From: a virus
DNA length: 42,741 bases
IMG/VR virus record: IMGVR_UViG_3300008055_000280
Span: 1 to 42,741 of that record
Direction: 5' to 3' (one strand)
The translations under genes and the position numbers were made by a program. A model generated the notes under the pieces. That model saw nothing but the letters and a program-made list of their open reading frames with translations, searched no databases and was not told where the DNA came from. The first letter of the stretch is position 1; each line of letters starts with the position of its first letter. Of the stretch, positions 1 to 7,242 are shown piece by piece.

Positions 1-105
1 CGTACTTACAAGTCAGGCAAGCGGGGATGGGTAAACGAATGCTGGAAAGGCGATGCAAGCAGGGGAACCGTCTTTAAAGATTATCAATTCAAGGAGAACG
101 CATGA
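1..105 (+). CDS. C-terminal fragment of an unknown phage protein (cut by window start)
   Basis: The first reading frame is open from base 1 and ends at TGA 103-105, giving 34 residues rich in Lys, Gly and Trp and ending KENA. The stop overlaps the next start as ATGA, the coupling style used throughout the plus-strand genes, which supports a real gene end. No start codon lies inside the window. If the right end were joined directly to base 1, an in-frame TAA would immediately precede it, so the missing 5' part is not simply at the other end. Function not recognised. Confidence 0.5.
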   Translation, partial: RTYKSGKRGWVNECWKGDASRGTVFKDYQFKENA

Positions 106-254
106 AAGCTAGACAAGTATTCCACGCACTTATGTCCTCTAAGGGCTATACATATTCTGATTTATCAATGAGTGGCGACAAGTACATCAACCCTGCTATG
201 CAAGGCAGATGGAACTATTTTTTAGCTGGTTGGGAAATGCGAGGGGTCATGTGA
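102..254 (+). CDS. Small hypothetical protein, 50 aa
   Basis: The ATG at 102 follows a strong ribosome binding site (AAGGAG at 91-96) and overlaps the upstream stop as ATGA. The 50-residue product is soluble, with several aromatic residues (Tyr, Trp) in its C-terminal half, and begins MKARQVFHALM. No family is recognised. It belongs to the string of translationally coupled plus-strand mini-genes that also fills the right end of the window. The next gene starts on a GTG overlapping its stop. Confidence 0.6.
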   Translation: MKARQVFHALMSSKGYTYSDLSMSGDKYINPAMQGRWNYFLAGWEMRGVM

Positions 255-346
255 TCAGCCTGTTTTTAATGCTGTGCCTTGGAGCCGCCGTGACCATTGT
301 GGTCGCTTGGTTATTTGTGCAAATCTTACTGTGGGCTGAGGAATAA
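251..346 (+). CDS. Single-pass membrane microprotein, 31 aa
   Basis: The GTG start at 251 overlaps the upstream TGA as GTGA, and the frame ends at TAA 344-346. Nearly the whole 31-residue product is one hydrophobic helix (about residues 2-28), ending WAEE, so it should sit in the inner membrane. It is the last plus-strand gene, and its 3' end overlaps the 3' end of the minus-strand endolysin gene by about 20 bp. A role in lysis timing or superinfection exclusion is conceivable, but nothing in the sequence decides it. The GTG start and small size keep confidence moderate. Confidence 0.5.
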   Translation: MISLFLMLCLGAAVTIVVAWLFVQILLWAEE

Positions 347-808
347 CGCCCGTTCATCCTGGCGGCGTTTAACCAACCCTGGCAAGACTTTGCCACCACC
401 TTTGGTGTACTTCAGGAACTCATCCCCAGCACCCGCCTTGTCGCCTCTAAGCACTTTTTGGCGTAGCGTTGAACGCTGGGTTGTTCCCAAGCCGCAGTTA
501 AAAGAAAAAGAAACAAGACTGTCAAACATCCCTTGGCTGAGATCGACAGGAAATAAAGTGTGGACTCCACGTTCAAACCTTGTGAGATCGTTTCTGAGAA
601 TGGCGTTTACTTCTTCTGCTGAAAACGTGCGGTTATCTTCTGAACGTAGCTGATAACTATCTCTTTGATCGACTGGCATTTTGCCTTGATCTGGGTATAA
701 AACATGACCGACTCCTATTGTCCAAAGTTTTGCTGGGCAACGGTAAGGTTTGAACCTCACCCCCTCATGGTGCTTGACCATCTCAACAGCTTTAGGGCTG
801 ATGTTCAT
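326..808 (-). CDS. Endolysin, T4-type lysozyme (glycoside hydrolase family 24)
   Basis: A 160-residue muramidase-type endolysin that would cleave the glycan backbone of host peptidoglycan. The family triad is visible as E15, then eight residues to C24, then five to T30 (E-x8-C-x5-T), followed by IGVGH, the usual GH24 active-site spacing. Length matches the lambdoid/P22-like lysozymes. There is no signal peptide or SAR helix, so it needs a holin to reach the periplasm. The neighbouring holin candidate overlaps it by ATGA at 805-808. It is the last gene of the late minus-strand cassette. Confidence 0.92.
   Translation of the reverse strand: MNISPKAVEMVKHHEGVRFKPYRCPAKLWTIGVGHVLYPDQGKMPVDQRDSYQLRSEDNRTFSAEEVNAILRNDLTRFERGVHTLFPVDLSQGMFDSLVSFSFNCGLGTTQRSTLRQKVLRGDKAGAGDEFLKYTKGGGKVLPGLVKRRQDERALFLSPQ
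345..369. terminator. Inverted repeat at the convergence of the two arms
   Basis: AACGCC (345-350) and GGCGTT (364-369) can form a 6-bp stem with a 13-nt loop, exactly where plus-strand and minus-strand genes converge. On the plus strand it is followed by a short TTT. It lies inside the end of the endolysin gene, so it may be fortuitous. It is a candidate weak bidirectional terminator. Confidence 0.3.
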
Positions 809-1308
809 TTCTTAAACGCCTGACCACCAAACCAGAATGAAACAATACAAGCCCAGATGATCTGGGTTTCATCGTCCCATAGTTGATCCATTGCCACATT
901 AAAAGCAACATCGGTGTGCCATGCGTAATAAAAGCCAAACACTTCTACAAACATAAACATGGCAAACATGCCATAGGTAATAACACTACGAGTTGCTGCC
1001 CTCATATTAATGACCCAGGTGGATGCACCTTCACCAAGTGCCACATCATGGGCATATAGAGCTTGACGCTCTTGCATAGCTGTTTGGTTATTAGTAACAT
1101 CTGCATTGATCTGAATTTGTTCAGTTTGGATATGCTCAATGCGCTCTTGGGCTTCCAAGCCAGCCTTCTTGAGGGTTAGTTCCCTCTCAGTTTGCATTGC
1201 AGCCAATGCAAGTTCATGCTTTTTGTCAGACTTGTCTTGGATAAACTCAAGGATTTTTGGGAGTCCCCCCATTAGGAAGCTCACTAGGGATGAGAACAGA
1301 GTTATCAT
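805..1308 (-). CDS. Holin, GTA-type three-transmembrane family candidate
   Basis: 167 residues. There is an amphipathic or hydrophobic N-terminal segment (about 4-20), a long charged coiled-coil-like stretch (25-90), then two clear membrane helices at about 109-129 and 148-162, with a W-D-D-E turn between them and a C-terminal FGGQAFKK. This layout and the conserved tryptophan-rich C-terminus resemble the 3TM phage/GTA holin family (PF11351). It would permeabilise the inner membrane to release the endolysin encoded next. The start has an AAAGG site about 8 nt upstream and overlaps the preceding spanin-like gene. Confidence 0.72.
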   Translation of the reverse strand: MITLFSSLVSFLMGGLPKILEFIQDKSDKKHELALAAMQTERELTLKKAGLEAQERIEHIQTEQIQINADVTNNQTAMQERQALYAHDVALGEGASTWVINMRAATRSVITYGMFAMFMFVEVFGFYYAWHTDVAFNVAMDQLWDDETQIIWACIVSFWFGGQAFKK

Positions 1309-1489
1309 TTTTTAACCTTTCAAGTTGTTTGCGTTCATACTCTAATTGCTGTCGCAATCTTTCCATGCGCTCAATTTGCAGTTTACTCTCTCTTTGTACT
1401 GCTAATGTGTCATAGTAAATGGAGCCTATTAGCGGAAGCAATAAGACAAAGACCAACACCATAGCAACTAATGCAACTAAAAACCCCAT
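1247..1489 (-). CDS. Rz-like inner-membrane spanin candidate
   Basis: From the ATG at 1489 the product is 80 residues: one N-terminal membrane helix (about 2-23), then a charged coiled coil rich in Glu, Arg and Gln, then a Pro-rich tail. This is the architecture of i-spanins, which link to an outer-membrane partner and disrupt the outer membrane in the last step of lysis. The frame extends upstream to an ATG at 1612 preceded by GAGAGG, which would add 41 basic residues and overlap the previous gene by 136 bp, so I chose the shorter start. No lipoprotein (Rz1) partner is apparent. Family assignment rests on topology and lysis-cassette context. Confidence 0.55.
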   Translation of the reverse strand: MGFLVALVAMVLVFVLLLPLIGSIYYDTLAVQRESKLQIERMERLRQQLEYERKQLERLKNDNSVLIPSELPNGGTPKNP

Positions 1490-2154
1490 CTTACTTTTCG
1501 ATCCATTACTAGGAGACTGAAGAACAGGACTAGGTACAGAACGAACACTAAACAAGCTCCCACGTAGATTGCCTTGTCTTGGATTGCGCTGATTACCTTT
1601 CTGCGTTGCCATTCAACCTCTCGTTGTTTTTGTTCTTGTGCTAATCGGGCTTGTTCTTGTTCTTCTATGATTTGAACTCGCATTGTATTAACACGGGTGT
1701 ATAGATTACCCAACTCAGGGGGAGATTGGTACACCATTATCTCCCTAATTTCTTTAGCCAGCTTTTCAAACTGTGTTTTAGCAAGTTCCCTGTTTAGTGC
1801 CGACTCCATGATATTTTGGGTTGGGTCATAAACAGTCTTAGACTTCTCTTCTTCCTCTCGAATATGATCTGCAAGTTGTTGTTGAACCTTGAAGAATTGA
1901 CCAAGATTTGCTGCCAAATCAGCTACAACTGCATGTTCATCCCAAACTTGGGCTTCAGCTTTTTTTGGCTTTGGAACAACTGAAGTTGCTGTAGGCTTGG
2001 GTTTTTTCTTTTTGAAGAACCCAAAGAATCCACTAACTTCTTCTGCAATTGCTTGAACTTCTTTGACAGTCTTTTTGGCTTCAGCAACAGTTCCCTTGAC
2101 TTCTTTGTAAAGTTCACAGCCTTTACGAATTGCTGCAACACATCCGTTTGCCAT
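1477..2154 (-). CDS. Tail-anchored coiled-coil membrane protein of the lysis region
   Basis: 225 residues, not recognised by family. Residues 1-45 are helical with regularly spaced Lys and Glu, followed by a Lys/Pro-rich linker containing four lysines in a row (about 49-66). A long charged coiled coil spans 80-190, and a single hydrophobic helix lies at about 196-217 near the C-terminus, with a basic tail. This suggests a cytoplasmic protein anchored in the inner membrane. It is the first gene of the overlapping lysis group and overlaps the spanin-like gene by 13 bp. No good ribosome binding site is visible. It could be an antiholin-like or lysis-accessory protein, but that is inference from position only. 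Confidence 0.6.
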   Translation of the reverse strand: MANGCVAAIRKGCELYKEVKGTVAEAKKTVKEVQAIAEEVSGFFGFFKKKKPKPTATSVVPKPKKAEAQVWDEHAVVADLAANLGQFFKVQQQLADHIREEEEKSKTVYDPTQNIMESALNRELAKTQFEKLAKEIREIMVYQSPPELGNLYTRVNTMRVQIIEEQEQARLAQEQKQREVEWQRRKVISAIQDKAIYVGACLVFVLYLVLFFSLLVMDRKVRWGF

Positions 2155-2191
2155 TGCAAGAAGGGTAAGAGGATCAATTTTAAGCTTCCTA

Positions 2192-2710
2192 TTATTCCAA
2201 AAGCAGATTGTTGTTAGACATATACTGAGTCATCAACCAACTGGTTCCATCAGATACCAGTGTGCATTGATCCCCAGAACTAGCCAATAGAATTGATGTT
2301 CCAGCAGCACCTCCTGCAACAGCCACAACGTTACTAGTAGCAGATACAACTGTTTGAACTTGATAGTTTTGAAAAAATAGTATTCGACCAGAATAACTAG
2401 CTGGTGCTGGCAAAGTAACTGTGCAAGTTGATCCAGACTTGTTGTTGATTAACCAAACCTCAGTGGCAGCAACAGTAAAGTTAGTAGTTTTAATGACAGG
2501 CGTAGTTAAAGATAGGGCTGTAAAACGTCCTGTAGAAGCAGTTGTAGCACCAATAGATGTGCCATTAATAGTGCCACCAGTAATGCTGATAGCATTAGAG
2601 TCTTGGTTTGATATAGACCCAAAAACTCTATTGCTAAGTTTTTGAAGCCAGTCTCTCCAAGCAAAGTTTTCACCAATAGGGTTTGGTGGAATAGGAGTTT
2701 GAACAGCCAT
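2192..2710 (-). CDS. Small fibre-like or receptor-binding virion protein
   Basis: The ATG at 2710 comes 2 nt after the stop of the large virion protein gene, and a TTG five codons earlier is less likely. The 172-residue product has a short N-terminal region (PNPIGENFAWRDWLQKL) that may dock to the tail. It then has a Gly/Ser/Thr-rich stretch (SITGGTINGTSIG) typical of fibre shafts, and a beta-rich C-terminal domain. No enzymatic motif is visible. Its place after the ejection proteins and before lysis is unusual for a main fibre, so it may be an accessory tip or decoration protein. Confidence 0.6.
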   Translation of the reverse strand: MAVQTPIPPNPIGENFAWRDWLQKLSNRVFGSISNQDSNAISITGGTINGTSIGATTASTGRFTALSLTTPVIKTTNFTVAATEVWLINNKSGSTCTVTLPAPASYSGRILFFQNYQVQTVVSATSNVVAVAGGAAGTSILLASSGDQCTLVSDGTSWLMTQYMSNNNLLLE

Positions 2711-2712
2711 AT

Positions 2713-5700
2713 TTATTTTTCCCAACCCTTTAGTTTGGCTTTTTCACGATACTCTTGTGCTTGTTTCTTAAGTAGTTTTTCACGTTCTGCTCTAGCAGCT
2801 TTCTTTTGTTCTGGTGTTCCACCGTAAACAGGGAAACCAAGTGTTCCTAGTAACGCACGTTTAGCACCCTCTCCTTCAGGAGCGCCAGCAGCAGCTTGAA
2901 CTTGAAAAGGTGTAGCCATTTGAGCAACAGCTTTAAGTCTACCAAAAGCACTACGATCAACCAATTTTGGCGCATCAGGACTAGCGTACTCTAAACCACC
3001 AACACCAACAATAGCAGCTTTAGGTATAAACCCTAGTTTATTAGACAGTGTTTTACTTGGGTCCATTATCCAGTGATAAGGCTCCATAGCGTGTTTCATA
3101 GCTTGCATGGATGTACCGTCAGGATACTCAATACGAGTTGGATCTTTGTTTTCCCAAATAGGACGACCCGCAGTCATCAAGTTAATAGCATTAACTAGCG
3201 TAAGGTACGTCAAAGCAGTTTTAAATTGATACAACCTAGCATAGTCTGCTTTAGTTGTAGGAACCATCATGCCTTTAAGACCTTCAACAGGTTGCCATTT
3301 AGTAGGATTCAATCCTTTGGGAAGAGCAGCAGTAAATGCTCGCAAAGTAGATATAGTCCAATCAGGAGCAAACAAAAGAATTTGCAAAGCTCTACGACCT
3401 TCAGGACTATACGCAGCCATAGACATGCGTTTAGCAAACTCATTTTGAGTCTGCGTAGCAGCATCAAACCAGTTCAAACCACCAAAACTGTCATTAACAA
3501 ATCTAGAGATTTCTTTACGAGCAACAGCTTCATCAAAGGGTTTGCCATCTTTAGAAGCTTGTATACGAGCTTTATCTAAATAAGCATTAGCCACCATCAA
3601 CTTACCACCAGTGTGCAAGTAGTCCCAAGTATATTTGTCAAACAAACCTAGGGTGTATTTTTCAACAGCAGTTAAAGATGACTCGAGTATGCGGGTCTTA
3701 GGACCATACTTACCAATCATTGAGTCTACAAACTTACCTGTAGATGACAAAACACCTCTAACAACATCTTCTGGGATTTCAAGTACAAGACCACCATCTC
3801 TAATCCACAAGTCAACACTCTCTCCAACCCCACCTTTTCTAAACTGTTCAACAGCTTTAGAGATTGCAGATAATTGCAACTCTTTACCAGTGACAGCTTT
3901 AATACCTCTCTCAACAAGAGGTAACACAATAGCTTCTTTAAGCGGTGTGAAAATAGGAATCTGAGCACTAGACATAACTTCCATCAAAGACTTAGCATGG
4001 AAGAAAGAACCAATAACGTTAATACGTTTAGTAAGTTGAGAGACAGTTCCAAGAGCTTTCATCAGCTCACCAGGACCAGCATCAAAGACAAACTTCAAGG
4101 CTGGCATCATGTCAGGATGTACAGCATAACCAGCAAACTGAGGACTATCCATCATCTGCCAACCAGGTGGCATTGGATTGTCTTTAGAAACTTCTTTGAT
4201 TAAAGTCTCACCATTGACGTTGCGAATCTGTTTAAGACTATCTACAAGATTTTTGTTTTCAATTGCCTTTTCCATTGACAAGGCATACTCTTTATAGATT
4301 TCAGCGATGTCTTTGGTCTTAATCTGAATGCGATAGTCAGACTTACCAGCAGCAGCAATACGAGTATTAGCTTCGTTTATATACCACTCTAAGTCTGCAA
4401 AGGTTTTGAACTTACGTTCTTTACCAAATTTAGACTCAGTGCTCATACCTCTCATAGAAGGATCACGAGCAGCTGTTCCTAGTAACGCTTGGACAAACTC
4501 TTCACGAGCACCCTTGGGAGCACCTTTCCAATCAATGATGTGGGTAACGTAATCTTCCAATAGACCTTTAACAACACCAGCATCGACAGCACGATTGCCA
4601 ATATCCTTGACAAGAGCTTCATACTTCTTAGCAAGAACAACTTCTTCAGGACTTAGTTTAGATAGATCACCCTTGTCAACAGCTTCAGCAATAGCTTCAC
4701 GCCTAGCAGGATCAGAGATATCCTTCATCATGTCACTTGCTTCATTGTGAATGATGCGCTCATTGGCAAGTTTGTTTTGGATGTTCATTCCAACAAACTT
4801 TTCAGTTTCTTTGATGGGTTCTAACCAAGTTTTTTTGTAGTTTTTATAGCCTTCATAGAACTCAACAGCAGCTACCTTGCCATGTTTTTCAAAGATTTCA
4901 GCAGCAATATCGTAGAACTCTTCCTCACTTTTAACATCACGAGGATCAGTTTTAGTCTTGTCAACGGGAAGCTCATCTGGTGAGCTTATGGCTTTAGAAG
5001 GAACACCTGTTGCAAAATCAGCACGAGGAGTAAACTGCTCGGACTGCTTAATCATTGAGATGCCACTGTCCATGACCTCATCAAAGGCTGTACGAGCACC
5101 TTCAGGAATGCCGTTGCTTATACGAACAACTTCTTTGAAAGCACCCCATAAGTTATTAAGAACACCTTTAGGTTGTTGACCAACACTAATGCCACTCAAT
5201 AACTTTTGAAATCTTTTGCTAGTAAAAGCTTCAGCAGCAAACTCATGTACATCTTCAAATCCGTAATATGGTTCACTTGTAGCAGGATCAATGTCTTTAC
5301 CACGAGTAGCTTTATAAGTATCAAACAACTCCTGCATCTTAATAGCAGCAGCACTACCCTTTTCATTTAATAATCTTTGTGTACCAGCATGAATAGCTTC
5401 GTGCAAGAGTGTGCCTACATTACCACCTTCACCTAGTTCTACCAAATGCCTATCGCCACCTGTGTATACACCCCTAGCATCTTGTTGTTCAAAACCATTC
5501 TTGTCTACATACTTAATAAGGTTGTTTGAGAACTCAAGCCTAGCACTGTTAATGAAACTAGATTTGTTAAGAGCTTTAGCAAGTATGCGTTGACTAACAG
5601 TACCCAAACTTGGTGTTTGAATAATACGCTCTAGGGCTTCACCTACACTCTTAGTGCCCCACAAATGGTCGTGCAACTCTACCCAGGTAGGTTTGTTAAT

Positions 5701-7239
5701 GTCAGCAAACTTAACAGCAGGTATGTCTTTACGCAACTGTTCAAGTTCAGCAGTAAGCCTAGCGTCTTCTGCTTTAAGTTCTTCAAGAGCTTTAGTATCT
5801 CCAAGTCGCTGAGCTTCTATCCTGTCTATTTCAAGACTAATGCCTTGGCGCTCCTCTCTATCATTAATAGCTTTTTTGTAATCGTTACGAGTAATAGGCG
5901 TTCCTTCTGTAAAATCTCTGGGTGTACCAGCAGACTGTTCATCAGTAATCTCAAAACGTTTATCACCAGCTTTACGCAAGTCGTCACTACGCAACCCTAC
6001 TTCAGGAACTTCTGGCACATAGTCTTTAGGAAGTTGTCCAGTATTTTTAGCACGATCAGCAGCTTCTTGACGAGTTAAGAAGTTACCACGCTCATCCATA
6101 AAGCCTTGTTCGTGGGTATCAAAAGTCTCAAGCTTACGTTGTTCGTCATGCTTTGGTCCCATGCGTTCAATGTTGCCAGTCTCTTTGTTCCTAATAGCAG
6201 CTTCAACAAGAGGAGCTTTAGAGTCACGTTCAACTTTAATAGCTTCAAGTTTTGTTATATAAGCATCTACTTCTTCTGGGGGAGAACCTTCAGGAGGTTT
6301 GGGGGGCAGATCACTAATAGTAGGAGTAACTGGCTTAACACCACCAGGTAAGACACTAGAAATCTTTTCACCAACCTTTTGACCAGCAACAAAAGGAATC
6401 CTACCTGCTACGTTAAACCCAGGCATAGCTGCACCAGCAGCCGTAGCTGCTGCTACTTTCAAAGGTTCAATTGTTCCTGTTTCAGCGAATTCAGTACCAG
6501 CTTCAATACCACCCTGTAAACCACCAGACACAGTACGTTGACCTATGGGACTAGCAACAAACCGAGCAGCTCTACTAGCGCCTTCAGACACAGCACTAAC
6601 AGCAGTTCTGGGAGACATGCCAGCCATACCTACACCTAATTCAGTTAAGAATGTAGATGTTGGATATGCTTCTTTTTCTATTTGACGTTGTGCATAATCT
6701 TCGGGAGCAAATGTTTTGTGCATCAAGTCTTGAACTTTTTTAGCAGCACCAGATGCAACCATTGCTCCACCAAATCCACCACCAAGCATAACAGCTCCCC
6801 CAACAACAGGAGCAAATGGAGCACCAATACCCGTGGCTGCTGTAGCAGCAGTAGCACTAGCAGCATATGGAGCAGCTATAGCCATACCAGCACCAAAACC
6901 AGCTAAACCAGCACCAGTAGGAACAATTGCTTCTCCACCAGTACGATATATGTTTCTTCCGAGCCTACTTGCAGAGTCGCTTGTAGAGCCTGATCGCAAA
7001 CCAGGTTTAGAGTACATACCAAAAGCAGCACCACCCTCACCCTCAATAATAGGAGTAGTTGAAGGTCTAGCTTCTGGTTCTTTAGGTATCAAATCATCAA
7101 AAGAAATATTAGCTTCTTTGGAAGAACTTGCTTTGCTTGGGATTAAATCATCAAAAGAAATGTTTGTCCCTTTACTTGGAGTTGATAATCCTCGTTGTTT
7201 GGTTGGGATAAGATCGTCAAAAGAAATGTCAGTAGCCAT
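2713..7239 (-). CDS. Giant internal virion/ejection protein with zincin-like HEXXH motif
   Basis: At 1508 residues this is the largest gene in the window, with a clear AGGAG site before the ATG. The N-terminus carries three copies of ISFDDLIP (residues 5-12, 27-34, 45-52) separated by Ser/Lys linkers. A Gly/Ala-rich hydrophobic region follows (about 105-170). At 613-617 lies HEAIH, a metallopeptidase-type HEXXH, followed by HEFAAEAF at 665-672 whose E670 could be the third zinc ligand. The C-terminal half is mostly helical. Position after two other candidate ejection proteins and size match the T7 gp16/P22 gp16 type of DNA-ejection protein. The ISFDDLIP repeats may be interaction or packaging tags. 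Enzymatic activity is unproven. Confidence 0.8.
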   Translation of the reverse strand: MATDISFDDLIPTKQRGLSTPSKGTNISFDDLIPSKASSSKEANISFDDLIPKEPEARPSTTPIIEGEGGAAFGMYSKPGLRSGSTSDSASRLGRNIYRTGGEAIVPTGAGLAGFGAGMAIAAPYAASATAATAATGIGAPFAPVVGGAVMLGGGFGGAMVASGAAKKVQDLMHKTFAPEDYAQRQIEKEAYPTSTFLTELGVGMAGMSPRTAVSAVSEGASRAARFVASPIGQRTVSGGLQGGIEAGTEFAETGTIEPLKVAAATAAGAAMPGFNVAGRIPFVAGQKVGEKISSVLPGGVKPVTPTISDLPPKPPEGSPPEEVDAYITKLEAIKVERDSKAPLVEAAIRNKETGNIERMGPKHDEQRKLETFDTHEQGFMDERGNFLTRQEAADRAKNTGQLPKDYVPEVPEVGLRSDDLRKAGDKRFEITDEQSAGTPRDFTEGTPITRNDYKKAINDREERQGISLEIDRIEAQRLGDTKALEELKAEDARLTAELEQLRKDIPAVKFADINKPTWVELHDHLWGTKSVGEALERIIQTPSLGTVSQRILAKALNKSSFINSARLEFSNNLIKYVDKNGFEQQDARGVYTGGDRHLVELGEGGNVGTLLHEAIHAGTQRLLNEKGSAAAIKMQELFDTYKATRGKDIDPATSEPYYGFEDVHEFAAEAFTSKRFQKLLSGISVGQQPKGVLNNLWGAFKEVVRISNGIPEGARTAFDEVMDSGISMIKQSEQFTPRADFATGVPSKAISSPDELPVDKTKTDPRDVKSEEEFYDIAAEIFEKHGKVAAVEFYEGYKNYKKTWLEPIKETEKFVGMNIQNKLANERIIHNEASDMMKDISDPARREAIAEAVDKGDLSKLSPEEVVLAKKYEALVKDIGNRAVDAGVVKGLLEDYVTHIIDWKGAPKGAREEFVQALLGTAARDPSMRGMSTESKFGKERKFKTFADLEWYINEANTRIAAAGKSDYRIQIKTKDIAEIYKEYALSMEKAIENKNLVDSLKQIRNVNGETLIKEVSKDNPMPPGWQMMDSPQFAGYAVHPDMMPALKFVFDAGPGELMKALGTVSQLTKRINVIGSFFHAKSLMEVMSSAQIPIFTPLKEAIVLPLVERGIKAVTGKELQLSAISKAVEQFRKGGVGESVDLWIRDGGLVLEIPEDVVRGVLSSTGKFVDSMIGKYGPKTRILESSLTAVEKYTLGLFDKYTWDYLHTGGKLMVANAYLDKARIQASKDGKPFDEAVARKEISRFVNDSFGGLNWFDAATQTQNEFAKRMSMAAYSPEGRRALQILLFAPDWTISTLRAFTAALPKGLNPTKWQPVEGLKGMMVPTTKADYARLYQFKTALTYLTLVNAINLMTAGRPIWENKDPTRIEYPDGTSMQAMKHAMEPYHWIMDPSKTLSNKLGFIPKAAIVGVGGLEYASPDAPKLVDRSAFGRLKAVAQMATPFQVQAAAGAPEGEGAKRALLGTLGFPVYGGTPEQKKAARAEREKLLKKQAQEYREKAKLKGWEK

Positions 7240-7242
7240 ACA

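Noticed and set aside
297-653. A 118-codon plus-strand frame antisense to the endolysin
   Set aside because: The minus-strand frame carries the lysozyme catalytic triad; this is its shadow.
5665-6078. Long plus-strand frames antisense to the 1508-residue gene
   Set aside because: Low-complexity Ser/Phe-rich products, no ribosome sites, and coding signal is clearly on the minus strand.
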